From Mycobacterium sp. SVM_VP21 (GTDB lineage Bacteria > Actinomycetota > Actinomycetes > Mycobacteriales > Mycobacteriaceae), in contig CP101406.1 in assembly GCA_024758765.1 (NCBI GenBank), forward strand, positions 806,001-870,000: a DNA stretch of 64,000 nucleotides, written 5' to 3'. The position numbers were made by a program, and so were the translations under genes. Position 1 is the stretch's first letter, and the number at the start of each line of letters is the position of its first letter. Below, piece by piece: positions 38,915 to 49,402 of the stretch. The notes beneath the pieces are model-generated. The model saw only the letters and a program-made list of their open reading frames with translations. It had not been told where the DNA came from and ran no database searches.

Positions 38915-40551
38915 CCCAGTTCACTGTTCCAGAGGTCATCGACGCGGTGGCCGCGGCAATTCCCCACCGCGACATGATCGTCCAGGGCGACCGGCGCTAC
39001 ACCTATGCGCAGATCCTCGAGCGGTCCAACCGGCTGGCGTCCTACCTGCACTCCCGCGGCCTGGGATGTCACACGCCGCGGTCCGACCTGTCTCAACACG
39101 AGACCGGCCAGGATCTCCTGGGGATCTACGCCTACAACGGCAACGAGTTCGTCGAGACCCTGCTGGGCTGTTTCCGGGCCCGGGTGGCGCCGTTCAACGT
39201 CAACTACCGCTACGTGCGCAATGAATTGGCTTACCTGCTAGCCGATTCCGGCGCCACCGCGCTGGTGTACCACGCCGCGTTCGCCCCGACCCTGGCCGAG
39301 GTGCTCCCCGATCTCCCCCAGCTCAAAGTGCTCATCCAGATTGCCGACGACTCCGGCAACGCCCTACTCGACGGGGCGGTCGACTACGAGACGGTGCTGG
39401 CGGACAGCTCGCCGGAACCGCCTCCGGTGCAGCCCTCGCCTGACGATCTGTATGTGCTCTACACCGGTGGCACCACCGGGATGCCCAAGGGCGTGCTCTG
39501 GCGTCAGCACGACATCTTCATGGGCTCGTTCGGCGGCCGCAACCTGATGACCGCCGAAGAGGTCAGCTCCATCGATGACATCGTGGGGCCGGTCCGGGAG
39601 AACCCCGGCGTCAAGCTGATGATCCTGCCGCCGCTGATCCACGGCGCCGCCCAGTGGGCGGTGATGACCGCGATCAACACCGGCCAAACTCTGGTTTTCC
39701 CTTCCGTTGTGGACCATTTCGACGCCGACGACGTGGTACGCGCCATTGAGCGGGAGAAAGTGCTGTCGGTGACCGTGGTGGGCGACGCCATGGCCCGGCC
39801 GCTGCTGGATGCGATCCGCAAGGGCAATGCCGATGTGTCGTCGCTGCTGGTGGTGGCCAACGGCGGAGCCCTGTTGACCCCCTACGTCAAGCAGCAGATC
39901 GTCGAGACCCTGCCCGGCGCCATGGTGATCGACGGGGTCGGATCGTCGGAGACCGGCGCCCAGATGCGTCACATGTCGACCTCGGGTGCCGTCTCCACCG
40001 GAACCTTCGCCGGTGGGCCGGACACCTGCGTGGTGGCAGAGGACCTTGTGACCGTCCTGCAACCCGGCCACGACGGCCTGGGCTGGCTCGGTCAGCGCGG
40101 CTATGTCCCCTTGGGCTACAAGGGCGATGCCGCCAAGACCGCAGCGACGTTCCCGGTGATCGACGGGGCGCGCTTCGCCGTTCCCGGCGACCGGGCGCGG
40201 CACCTGGACGACGGATCGATCGAGCTGCTCGGCCGCGATTCGGTGACGATCAACTCCGGCGGGGAGAAGATCTTCGCCGAGGAAGTCGAGACGGCCCTCG
40301 CCTCACATCCGGGCGTCGTCGACGTGGTGGTCGCTAGTCGGCCGAGTGAACGCTGGGGCCAGGAGGTGGTAGCCGTGGTGGCCCTCGCCGAGGATGCCGC
40401 CGTCACGGCCGCCGAGCTCATCGAGCATGCCGGCGGCTCGCTGGCCCGCTACAAGCTGCCCAAGGCGGTCGTGTTCCGGTCGACGATCGTGCGCAGCCCG
40501 GCCGGCAAAGCCGACTACCGATGGGCGCGCGAACAGGCCGAGCAGGGCTGA
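38902..40551 (+). CDS. Acyl-CoA ligase, FadD19-like AMP-binding family
   Basis: 549-residue adenylating ligase forming acyl-CoA from a carboxylic acid, ATP and CoA. The phosphate-binding motif is LYTGGTTGMPKG, followed by VLWRQHDIFMGS as in FadD19/FadD17-type enzymes. The C-terminal domain has NSGGEKIFAEEVE and the catalytic-Lys segment PAGKADYRWA. Relatives activate sterol side chains or fatty acids; the exact substrate is uncertain. Start is GTG 38902 with GAGGAG about 11 bases upstream. It follows mftR on the same strand with a 218-base gap and converges on the fadE gene. Confidence 0.9.
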   Translation: MAPLTQFTVPEVIDAVAAAIPHRDMIVQGDRRYTYAQILERSNRLASYLHSRGLGCHTPRSDLSQHETGQDLLGIYAYNGNEFVETLLGCFRARVAPFNVNYRYVRNELAYLLADSGATALVYHAAFAPTLAEVLPDLPQLKVLIQIADDSGNALLDGAVDYETVLADSSPEPPPVQPSPDDLYVLYTGGTTGMPKGVLWRQHDIFMGSFGGRNLMTAEEVSSIDDIVGPVRENPGVKLMILPPLIHGAAQWAVMTAINTGQTLVFPSVVDHFDADDVVRAIEREKVLSVTVVGDAMARPLLDAIRKGNADVSSLLVVANGGALLTPYVKQQIVETLPGAMVIDGVGSSETGAQMRHMSTSGAVSTGTFAGGPDTCVVAEDLVTVLQPGHDGLGWLGQRGYVPLGYKGDAAKTAATFPVIDGARFAVPGDRARHLDDGSIELLGRDSVTINSGGEKIFAEEVETALASHPGVVDVVVASRPSERWGQEVVAVVALAEDAAVTAAELIEHAGGSLARYKLPKAVVFRSTIVRSPAGKADYRWAREQAEQG

Positions 40552-40606
40552 CCAACGCGGGCGTTCACGTCGCCGGTTCTCGCCCAGGTGCGAGGTGTCC
40601 GCTATC

Positions 40607-42826
40607 TCATTTGCGGGGCAGGCCGAGAATCATCTGCGCAATGATGTTCAGCTGAATTTCCTTGGTACCGCCACCGATCAACTCGGCCGGCGACAACAGA
40701 TACGGCTCGACGACGGCCGGTTCGGAATCGGCGACCATCGCCAATCGCCCGACTGTCGCCAATGTCGCGTGGAAGGTGCGACGCAACAGCACGTTCATCG
40801 CCACTTTCGCGATGCTCGACGACGCCCCCAAGCCCTCGCCATCCAACAGCCTGATGGTCTCGCGTACCCCGAGCGCCCTGATCGCGTTGGCATAGGCGTC
40901 GAGTTCGCCCAGCGCGCGCAGCGCATCGCCGCGCGATCGGCCCGGCGCCGCGGCGATGGCCCGCAGCGCGACAGCCCGGTCGTTCTCGACATATCCACTG
41001 ATGGCAGTGCGCTCCTCGGCCATGGTGGCGATCGCCAGCTGCCAGCCTTCGGTGGGCTCCCCGAGCAGCATCTCATCGGGTACGAAGACGTCGGCGAGGA
41101 ACACCTCGTTGAATTCCGCAGCGCCGGTGGCCATCACAATCGGCTGGATCTCGATCCCCGGCGAGCGCATGTCCACGATGAAGTAGCCGATTCCGCGATG
41201 CTTGGCCGCCGTGGGGTCGGTACGGGCCAGCAGGGCGCCGTAGTCGGCGCGCTGCGCCGCCGATGTCCAGATCTTGTGACCGTTGATGCGCCATCCGCCG
41301 TCGATCTTGACCGCACGGGTGGTCAGCGACGCCAGGTCAGAGCCGGCGCCGGGCTCGGAAAACAGCTGGCACCAAGCGAGTTCGCCGCGCTGGGTCGGTG
41401 GAATCAGCCGCTGCTGCAGTGCATCAGGAGCGGCCCGCACCAGTGACGGCAGGATCCATTCGGCGATCCCCAGTGACGGCCGGACCAGGCCGGGTCGTTT
41501 GGCAAACTCCTCGATGATGATCAGCTGCTGCAGTGCCGAGGCATCGCGGCCCCAGGGTGCCGGCCACTGCGGGGCGATCAGTCCGGCGTCGGCGATCATC
41601 GTGCGCTGCGGGCCCGTTTCGAAATGCGGGTAGTCGCCTTGGCGGCCCGGACCGTCGTTGGCCAGTGTCGCGGCGGCATCGAGCGTCGCGGCGACACCCG
41701 ACCGGAACTCGGCTTCCGCGCCGCCGAGATCGACGGTGAAGTCCCGCTGCTGGGCGACGGCCAGATCGCCGAGCCGACGAGCCCAGTCGGTGGCAGCGCC
41801 GATAGAAGCGGCGATGCTGGTGGCGCGGCGCCAGTACAGGTGCAGATCGTGCTCCCAGGTGAATCCGATAGCGCCGAACATGGTCAGGGTGTCGAACACC
41901 ATGTCCGGACACGGTGCGACCGCCGTCAGGGCTGCGGTGGCGGCGGCGATGCGCTGCTGCTCCACGGGGTCGGTGACGGCGCGCAGCGCGTCCCAGGCTG
42001 CGGCGCATGCCAATTCGGAGCTGACCAGAAGCATTGCCGCCTGGTGCTGCAAGGCCTGGAAGGTGCCGATGCGCACCCCGAACTGTTCTCGGGTGTGCAG
42101 ATGAGCGGTGGCCGCCTCGACGCACCACCCGGCGATGCCGGCGCACACCGCTGCGGCCAGCCCGACGGCGAGGTACTCCGCGCGTTCGGTCTCGATACCG
42201 GCCAGCACGGCGCCGGTGCTCGCCGAGTAATCAGCCAGGGTGATCGTGGCCAGGTCGGTGAGCAGGTCGGTGCCGGCTACCGGCTGGATCGCCGCCCGGG
42301 CGGTGTCGACCACGGCCCAGAGGTCGGTACCGTCGTCACAGCGCGCACAGACCAGCACGAGTCGGGCCGACCGCGCCCCCGAGATCACCTCGGAGACACC
42401 GTTGATCAGCCAGCCGTCGTCAGCTCGTCGCGCGGTGAAATCCGACTGGCCGGCGAGCACGACGGTGGCCGGTGCACCGGCGGCAAGGGCACGCAGATAG
42501 TCCGCCCGCGGCGGCGTGGCCTCGGCGAGCAAACCGATCGCTCCCGCGGTCACCGTCGGCAAGAGCGGCCCAGGCAGGGATACGGTGCCTGCGGCCTCTA
42601 GGACCGCAGCGACGTCAAGCAGGCCGCCGCCCTGTCCGCCGCACTGTTCGGGCAGGTGAATCGCGTGAAATCCGTTAGCGACCAGGTCATCCCACCAGGG
42701 CGGCAATTCTCCGTTCGCCAGCGCATCGAAGGCCTTGCGGGTATCGGTCATCGGCGCGTGCCGGGCGGCGAACTGCCGCAACGACTCGCCGAGTTGGCGT
42801 TGTTCGACGCTGAGCGTCACGCTCAC
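40607..42826 (-). CDS. Two-domain acyl-CoA dehydrogenase, FadE34 type
   Basis: 739 residues containing two acyl-CoA dehydrogenase domains in tandem. The N-terminal half (to about residue 370) is degenerate (GWLINGVSEVISGARSARLVLV; TREQFGVRIGTFQALQHQAA). The C-terminal half has the full signature (AWCQLFSEPGAGSDLASL; NGHKIWTSAAQRADY; GGTKEIQLNIIAQ). The fused form resembles FadE34, which in M. tuberculosis dehydrogenates sterol side-chain CoA esters; bile-acid or sterol-derived substrates are the best guess. The start is GTG 42826, overlapping the IclR stop by 4 bases, so the regulator and enzyme are one transcript. Confidence 0.9.
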   Translation of the reverse strand: MSVTLSVEQRQLGESLRQFAARHAPMTDTRKAFDALANGELPPWWDDLVANGFHAIHLPEQCGGQGGGLLDVAAVLEAAGTVSLPGPLLPTVTAGAIGLLAEATPPRADYLRALAAGAPATVVLAGQSDFTARRADDGWLINGVSEVISGARSARLVLVCARCDDGTDLWAVVDTARAAIQPVAGTDLLTDLATITLADYSASTGAVLAGIETERAEYLAVGLAAAVCAGIAGWCVEAATAHLHTREQFGVRIGTFQALQHQAAMLLVSSELACAAAWDALRAVTDPVEQQRIAAATAALTAVAPCPDMVFDTLTMFGAIGFTWEHDLHLYWRRATSIAASIGAATDWARRLGDLAVAQQRDFTVDLGGAEAEFRSGVAATLDAAATLANDGPGRQGDYPHFETGPQRTMIADAGLIAPQWPAPWGRDASALQQLIIIEEFAKRPGLVRPSLGIAEWILPSLVRAAPDALQQRLIPPTQRGELAWCQLFSEPGAGSDLASLTTRAVKIDGGWRINGHKIWTSAAQRADYGALLARTDPTAAKHRGIGYFIVDMRSPGIEIQPIVMATGAAEFNEVFLADVFVPDEMLLGEPTEGWQLAIATMAEERTAISGYVENDRAVALRAIAAAPGRSRGDALRALGELDAYANAIRALGVRETIRLLDGEGLGASSSIAKVAMNVLLRRTFHATLATVGRLAMVADSEPAVVEPYLLSPAELIGGGTKEIQLNIIAQMILGLPRK

Positions 42827-43737
42827 GAGCTCTCCTCATGTTCTCCACGTGCAGTCCTCTGCGATTGGATACGCGCGGCGGTCTCTCGCACGGCGACACC
42901 GAGATCGGCGACCTCCGCGGGGGTCAGGGTTGCGAAGGGGGCGACTCCCACCGACATCGCGACCGTGCCGTCGATGTCGCGAACTGGGGCCGAGACGCTG
43001 GCGATCGGATGATGCTCGGCGCCAACGAGTTCGTCGGGCAGGTAGTCGACCTCGGTGAGATCGGCGAAGGCCGTGGCCAGTCGCGCGGTGATCTCATCGG
43101 CCTCGCCGTCGGCCGCCAGCGCCTGCAGCGCCGAGTACACCCGGACGTATTCGCGGCTCATCCGATCGATCGCGTAACCGCGCCGGCCGACCTCGTCGAG
43201 CACCGCGGCCAACCGTCGCCGCAACCGCGGCGGCGGTGCGCCCAGCCCACTCAGCCATTCCTTCTTGACGTTCTCGCCCACGCCGGCAATGAACTCGCGC
43301 CCGAACGGGGCCACCAGCGGCATCCGGAATCCGGCTCCCAACTGCAGCCCGGCGATCGACTCTCCCACCGAGTCGGTCACCACCACCGTCGCACCCTGGC
43401 GAACGCCGAGGATGACCTGCCTGCCGACCGCGTCGAAAAGCCGCTGCAGCTCCGGCCGGAACGCTTGTTTATTGACCGGGCGGGCTAGCGCGGCCAAGGC
43501 CGGGCCCCAGGAATATCCACCGGAGCGCCGATCCCGCACCAGCCACTGCCGGCTGGCCAGAGTGGACAGGATGGCGTGGCAAGTGCCATGACTGATGCTC
43601 AGGGTCTGCGAGATCTCCGAGAGGGAAAAATGCCGTTCCGGGTCGGCGGCCAGCAACTCAAGGACCCGCATCACCCGCTCGGTCGGCGGCGAGGAGACCG
43701 GGCGGGCGGTGCCACCTTCGTCGATCGCTGCCGTCAT
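42823..43737 (-). CDS. IclR-family transcriptional regulator
   Basis: 304 residues. Winged helix-turn-helix at about residues 20-75 (VMRVLELLAADPERHFSLSEI, SISHGTCHAILSTLASRQWL), then the IclR effector domain (VVVTDSVGESIAGLQLGAGFRMPLVAPFG and CDAP-like SVSAPVRDIDG). ATG 43737 is preferred; an in-frame start at 43887 would add a non-homologous stretch. It is translationally coupled to the fadE gene and likely regulates it. A TTTCGAAA palindrome touches its start. Confidence 0.9.
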   Translation of the reverse strand: MTAAIDEGGTARPVSSPPTERVMRVLELLAADPERHFSLSEISQTLSISHGTCHAILSTLASRQWLVRDRRSGGYSWGPALAALARPVNKQAFRPELQRLFDAVGRQVILGVRQGATVVVTDSVGESIAGLQLGAGFRMPLVAPFGREFIAGVGENVKKEWLSGLGAPPPRLRRRLAAVLDEVGRRGYAIDRMSREYVRVYSALQALAADGEADEITARLATAFADLTEVDYLPDELVGAEHHPIASVSAPVRDIDGTVAMSVGVAPFATLTPAEVADLGVAVRETAARIQSQRTARGEHEESS

Positions 43738-43750
43738 ACTTTCGAAAAGT
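43738..43750 (-). promoter_or_regulatory. Short palindrome at the IclR gene start
   Basis: Arms ACTTT and AAAGT around CGA, including the perfect 8-mer TTTCGAAA, directly next to the start codon. Binding here would block the ribosome site or a leaderless start, so autoregulation is plausible. Confidence 0.35.
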
Positions 43751-43982
43751 ACGTCGAATAGTCGACACCCGCAAGCTGCGGCGGACCTCAGCCGACCGCT
43801 CGGCCTGCAAGATCCGACACAGCCCATCCGGCAGGGCCATCGAGTCGGCGTCGCAAGCTCCTCGTCGTCGATGAGCAGATGGACCATCTTCTGGCGATCC
43901 GCCGATAGATCGGATTACGCACGACTAAGGTGGGCAGCTACCCCGCCAGCCGTTCAAGATGAACGCAGAGATGAGGACGGCA

Positions 43983-44321
43983 ATGAGTCGACTGCCACGC
44001 CACTGCGCCACGATCCCGATTTTCGCGCTTGCCATGGCATCAGTAGCGCTGATCGGAGTCGCTTCACCCGCCGTCAGCCGGGCCGAACCTCTAGACGGCT
44101 GCGGCTACGGCATGTACTTCAATGCAGAGACAAATCGGTGCGAACCCGGGGGCGTAGACCCGCATCCGATCGTCGGCCCTGTCGGACCGTTCGGCATCGG
44201 CGTTGGCGGACCGATCGGACCTGGCGGCGTGATCGGCCCCGCCGGCGTCGGCCCTGCCGGGCCCGGCCCGGTTGGCCCCGGCCCGGTTGGCCCCGGCCCG
44301 GTTGGGCCCGGCCGGCGCTAG
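43983..44321 (+). CDS. Small secreted Gly/Pro-repeat protein
   Basis: 112-residue protein with a signal peptide (basic RLPRH start, IFALAMASVALIGVASPAVSRA, cleavage before Glu-Pro). The mature part begins with a compact two-Cys module (DGCGYGMYFNAETNRCEPG), probably one disulfide, followed by a Gly-Pro-Val/Ile repeat tail ending in four GPGPV steps. The ATG at 43983 has AGGA about 7 bases upstream; ATGs at 43959 and 43971 are possible but add only residues before the signal. Function unknown; secretion is inferred. It lies directly before the monooxygenase remnant. Confidence 0.75.
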   Translation: MSRLPRHCATIPIFALAMASVALIGVASPAVSRAEPLDGCGYGMYFNAETNRCEPGGVDPHPIVGPVGPFGIGVGGPIGPGGVIGPAGVGPAGPGPVGPGPVGPGPVGPGRR

Positions 44322-44641
44322 GACACCCGCTGCTCGGCCGCCGCATGCCAGACCTCGACCTCCAAATGCCCTCCGGTCCCGCCCGACTATTCACCCTTCT
44401 GCATCAGGCCCGAGGTGTCCTGCTGACCTTCGGCGACCAAGACTCGGACTTCGACAACACGCCCTGGTCGAACTGAATTACAGCGGTGAACGTCCAATAC
44501 AGCGGAATCTGGAAGCTCCCCGTGAGCGGCCAAGTCGCGACTCCAGATGCCGTCCTAGTCCGACCCGACGGCCACGTCGCCTGGGTGGGAGAAAGCACCA
44601 CCACTGGATTGCCGGATGCACTCGACAGGTGGTTCACCTAA
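44322..44641 (+). pseudogene. Remnant of a FAD-dependent aromatic monooxygenase (C-terminal end only)
   Basis: The frame reads HPLLGRRMPDLDL, then RLFTLLHQARGVLLTFG, the typical entry to the C-terminal thioredoxin-like domain of phenol-hydroxylase/RIF-monooxygenase-type enzymes. A TGA at 44474-44476 interrupts it. The same frame continues with SGIWKLPVSG and AVLVRPDGHVAWVG to a TAA at 44639-44641, the normal end of such proteins. About 400 N-terminal residues, including the FAD-binding part, are missing. This is therefore a truncated gene with a nonsense mutation. Confidence 0.75.
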
Positions 44642-44745
44642 TGCCCTCCCTGAGCGCGGAGTCGACGAGCAGGATATGCAGTACTTCATAATCTGCCGGT
44701 GATCTCGCGACAAATCCGCCGCATTCCAGCGCAACTACCCCCGGT

Positions 44746-44777
44746 TTGACCCTCGATTATGTCGATCGTCATAATCG
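44746..44777 (+). promoter_or_regulatory. Leaderless promoter with overlapping 24-bp operator
   Basis: TTGACC (44746-44751) and CATAAT (44770-44775) are 18 bases apart, placing the transcription start about at the A of the TetR ATG (44782). Over the spacer and -10 lies a near-perfect palindrome, 44754-44777, with arms CGATTATG and CATAATCG around an 8-base centre containing CGATCG. Autorepression by the TetR protein is the simple reading. Confidence 0.65.
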
Positions 44778-44781
44778 GCCA

Positions 44782-45387
44782 ATGGCGCGCGACACCCGGC
44801 AGGCGATGGTGCTGACCGCCGTGGAACTGCTGCGCGAGCGCGGCGCAGACGGGATCACCCTGGACACCCTACTAAGCCGCAGCGGGGCGCCCCGCGGCTC
44901 GATCTATCACCACTTTCCGGGCGGGCGTGCCCAGATCCTCGACGAAGCCGTTCAACTGGGCGGCGACGCGATCGACTCGCTCATCACCGGATCCGCAGCC
45001 GGAGGCCCGATCGCGGTGCTCGATCGACTGACCGGCTTCTGGCGAAAGATGCTGACCGAGACCGGCTATACCGCCGGGTGCCCGGTGGTGTCGGCCGCAG
45101 TGAGTTCCGCGCCGGAGTCACCGCTGCTCCAACACGCCGAACGGATCTTTGTGGCCTGGAAGACACGGCTGATCGACTGCTTCGTGGCAAGCGGGCTGGA
45201 CGCCGACGCGGCGGGCCGGGTGGCGACCATGTGCATCGCCGCGATGCAGGGCGCGATCATCATGTGCCGCACCGAGGCGAGCCTGCAGCCGCTGGAGGAT
45301 GTCGCCGGCGAACTGCGGGTGCTGGTATCCGCCCGAATCCTGTTCTGCGATACCGCCAACCCGGCCAGTCACCCGGGCAGCAATTGA
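44782..45387 (+). CDS. TetR-family regulator (LmrA/YxaF-like)
   Basis: 201 residues. The helix-turn-helix is at residues of about 24-48 (ITLDTLLSRSGAPRGSIYHHFPGGR); the YHHFPGGR form and the C-terminal domain (GCPVVSAAVSS, ISARILF-like end) resemble the LmrA/YxaF group. ATG 44782 is preferred to 44746 because a promoter and palindromic operator end just before it. It is followed 12 bases later by an SRPBCC gene and then an LLM oxidoreductase, forming an operon that it probably controls. Confidence 0.88.
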   Translation: MARDTRQAMVLTAVELLRERGADGITLDTLLSRSGAPRGSIYHHFPGGRAQILDEAVQLGGDAIDSLITGSAAGGPIAVLDRLTGFWRKMLTETGYTAGCPVVSAAVSSAPESPLLQHAERIFVAWKTRLIDCFVASGLDADAAGRVATMCIAAMQGAIIMCRTEASLQPLEDVAGELRVLVSARILFCDTANPASHPGSN

Positions 45388-45399
45388 GAGGAGCCCGCC

Positions 45400-45903
45400 A
45401 TGGAGTGGACCGGAGCCGTATACGCCGACGCACCGACGGTGGAGGTGTCCACCTGGATCGATGCCCCGCCCCAACGTGTCTGGGAAGTGGCCAGCGACAT
45501 CCACGCCGTTGCCGAGAGCAGTCAGGAACTCCAGCGCGTCGAATGGGCCGACGGTGACGGGCCCCGGCTGGGCGCTCGGTTCACCGGATACAACCGGCAC
45601 CCCGCCCTCGGGGAATGGTCCACGACCTCCGAAGTGGTCGAGTTCGAACCGCTGACCGTATTCGGTTGGGCCGTCAGCGATCCCGACAATCCCACTTCGT
45701 CGTGGCGTTTGAGCCTGGCCCCGGAGGGCACCGGCACCCGCTTGACCGAATGGATGCAGCTGGGCCCCGCGCCGTCCGGGCTTTCGCTGGCCATCGCCGC
45801 GATGCCGGACAAGGAACAGAAGATCGTGTTCGTACGGCTGCGCGAGTTCGAGGCAGGTATGACGGCCACCCTTGATCACCTCAAACAGCGGGCCGAGCAC
45901 TGA
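45400..45903 (+). CDS. SRPBCC / polyketide cyclase-like ligand-binding protein
   Basis: 167-residue START/Bet v1-like protein. The fold pattern starts VEVSTWIDAPPQRVWEVASDIHAVAE and ends with a long C-terminal helix. Such proteins bind small hydrophobic ligands or catalyse simple cyclisation or dehydration; no specific activity can be assigned. GAGAGGAG precedes the ATG. Its TGA overlaps the next ATG by one base. Confidence 0.83.
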   Translation: MEWTGAVYADAPTVEVSTWIDAPPQRVWEVASDIHAVAESSQELQRVEWADGDGPRLGARFTGYNRHPALGEWSTTSEVVEFEPLTVFGWAVSDPDNPTSSWRLSLAPEGTGTRLTEWMQLGPAPSGLSLAIAAMPDKEQKIVFVRLREFEAGMTATLDHLKQRAEH

Positions 45904-46964
45904 TGCGCGCGGCCATCACGCTGGAAGCGGCCAGCGTCGGCAGCTGGGAGCACCAGAAGCTGCTGGTCCGCGAGGCCGAGAAGATGGGCCTGGACATCTG
46001 CTGGGTCGCCGAGGCCTGGGGCGCGGACGCGGTCTCCGCCCTGGGCTACTACGCCGCGTGCACCGACCGAATGCTGCTGGGATCGGGGATCATCCAACTG
46101 TCCACTCGCACTCCGGTCGCCATTGCCCAAGCCGCCATCACACTGTCCAACCTGTCCGGGGGACGGTTCCTGCTCGGTCTGGGCGCCTCGGGCCCGCAGG
46201 TCATCGAGGGGCTGCATGGTCAGTCCTTCGACCGGCCGCTCGGCCGGATGCGCGAGACCATCGACATCATCCGGCAGGCGATCGCCGGAGAGCGAATCGT
46301 CTATAGCGGCAAACAGTTCCAGATCCCCCGCCTCGGTTCGGCCACCAAGCCCATGCGGTTGTCGATGCGCGCCGAACACCAGATCCCGCTGTATCTGGCC
46401 AGCCTGACCCCGGCGATCTTGACGCTGACCGGCGAAGTCGCCGACGGCTGGCTGGGCACCAGCTTCGTGCCGGAGGGCGCCGAGGCGGCCTACTTCGCCC
46501 ACCTGGACAGCGGTCTGGCCCGCTCCGGGCGCAGCCGAGCGGACCTCGACATCTGCCAGGGCGCGGAAGTGTCATTCGCCAGCGACGAGAAGCATCTGAA
46601 GGAACTGATCGACAGCCGCAAGACCGAGCTGGCCTTCAGCCTGGGTGGAATGGGTTCGGCCACTACCAATTTCTACAACCAGGCCTACAGTCGCCAGGGC
46701 TGGTCCGATGTCGCTGCCGCGGTGAAGCAACGCTGGCAGGCCGGCGACCGGGAGGGCGCCGCCGCACTGATCACCGACGAGATGGTGCTGGCCACCACCT
46801 TGATTGGCACCCCCGCAATGGTTCGCGATCGCCTACAAGTCTGGAGCGACACCGGCGTGGACACCGTGCGGGTCTATCCGGCCGGCGAGACCCTCGAAGA
46901 TCGGATCGCCACGCTGGGCGCCGCGATCGAGCTGGTGCACTCGATCACCCGCAACGGGCGATGA
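45903..46964 (+). CDS. LLM-class flavin/F420-dependent oxidoreductase
   Basis: 353-residue luciferase-like TIM-barrel protein. The start (AAITLEAASVGSWEHQKLLVREAEKMGLD) and the block GGRFLLGLGASGPQVIEGLHG are typical of mycobacterial F420-dependent enzymes. It is translationally coupled to the SRPBCC gene, so both may act on one substrate. Substrate unknown. Ends 13 bases before the stop codon of the convergent aldehyde dehydrogenase. Confidence 0.88.
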   Translation: MRAAITLEAASVGSWEHQKLLVREAEKMGLDICWVAEAWGADAVSALGYYAACTDRMLLGSGIIQLSTRTPVAIAQAAITLSNLSGGRFLLGLGASGPQVIEGLHGQSFDRPLGRMRETIDIIRQAIAGERIVYSGKQFQIPRLGSATKPMRLSMRAEHQIPLYLASLTPAILTLTGEVADGWLGTSFVPEGAEAAYFAHLDSGLARSGRSRADLDICQGAEVSFASDEKHLKELIDSRKTELAFSLGGMGSATTNFYNQAYSRQGWSDVAAAVKQRWQAGDREGAAALITDEMVLATTLIGTPAMVRDRLQVWSDTGVDTVRVYPAGETLEDRIATLGAAIELVHSITRNGR

Positions 46965-46977
46965 CGGCCAACGAATC

Positions 46978-48408
<1,431 letters not shown>

Positions 48409-48775
48409 CACAACACTCTTTCGACTGGGCGATTCCGTCTTTCTGCGCCATCCCGAAGCTGTACCGGATGCGCGCGGCGTAGCCGTCGGGCAGCACCGGG
48501 ACGATCACCGATTCGGTGACGTCGCGGATCGACAGCACCATCCGACCGTAGCCTGCATCACACATTCTGCCGAATGTCGTCTGCACCACATCGACCGACC
48601 TTATTGTCTGGACCAATGCGACGCGTGTAGCCGTGCCGGTTCAGCGTCGCCGGTCGACGCGTCCCGGCGGGGCGAACACTTGCCCGAAACACCTTGCGTC
48701 ATGATGGAACCCACATTGAGGGTTTGCCGAGTTTGAGTACGCACGTTGCCAGATCGAGCTGAGGGGAGATGCGCA
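48409..48775. other. Divergent intergenic region, aldehyde dehydrogenase / TetR
   Basis: 367 bases that must contain both promoters. ATTG and CAAT face each other across 7 bases near 48603-48617. A minus-strand open frame from 48616 overlaps the dehydrogenase start and looks non-coding after about 45 residues. Nothing firmer was seen. Confidence 0.45.
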
Positions 48776-49360
48776 GTGTCTTCCAGTCAACGCCGGGGCC
48801 GCTGGTCCGGGGTCCCACTGGCAGAGCGCCAGGCCTTGCGCCGAAACGAGTTTCTCGCCGTCGGGGTGCAACTGCTTGGTGATGCACGGGGGCCCACGCT
48901 GACCGTCCGATCGGTCTGTCGCGCGGCCGCGCTGACCGAGCGCTACTTCTACGAGTGCTTCGCCGATCGTGACGAGTTTGTGCGCGAGGTATACGACGAC
49001 GTATGCACGCGGGCGTTGACGGCGCTGCTGTCGGCCCGAAACCCCCGGGAAGGCGTGGAATGCTTCATCACCCTGATGGTCGATGACCCGGCTCGCGGCC
49101 GGGTGCTGCTACTGGCCCCGGAGCGGGAGCCGATCCTGACCAGCGCCGGCGCCAAGTGGATGCCGGATTTCATCGAGATGCTGCAACGCACCCTGACTCG
49201 TATCGACGATGCGGCGGTCCAGCAGATGGTGGCCACCGGGCTGATCGGCGCGCTGACCACCCTGTTCGCCGCTTACCTGAACGGCCGACTCGAGGCCAGC
49301 CGCAGCCAATTCATCGACTTTTGTGTCGAGATGCTGCTCAGCGCGCAGATCGTGCGCTAG
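48776..49360 (+). CDS. TetR-family transcriptional regulator
   Basis: 194 residues. The helix-turn-helix (LTVRSVCRAAALTERYFYECFADRDEF) is at residues of about 42-67. The GTG at 48776 follows AGGGGAG at 7 bases and is better than an upstream frame start at 48746. It precedes desA1 by 110 bases on the same strand; as I recall, a similar gene (Rv0825c) precedes desA1 in M. tuberculosis. It may regulate desA1 or the divergent aldehyde dehydrogenase. Confidence 0.82.
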   Translation: MSSSQRRGRWSGVPLAERQALRRNEFLAVGVQLLGDARGPTLTVRSVCRAAALTERYFYECFADRDEFVREVYDDVCTRALTALLSARNPREGVECFITLMVDDPARGRVLLLAPEREPILTSAGAKWMPDFIEMLQRTLTRIDDAAVQQMVATGLIGALTTLFAAYLNGRLEASRSQFIDFCVEMLLSAQIVR

Positions 49361-49402
49361 GCGCGGGCCACAACGTCACACCCAAACACGCGCCGTGAAA
49401 AC

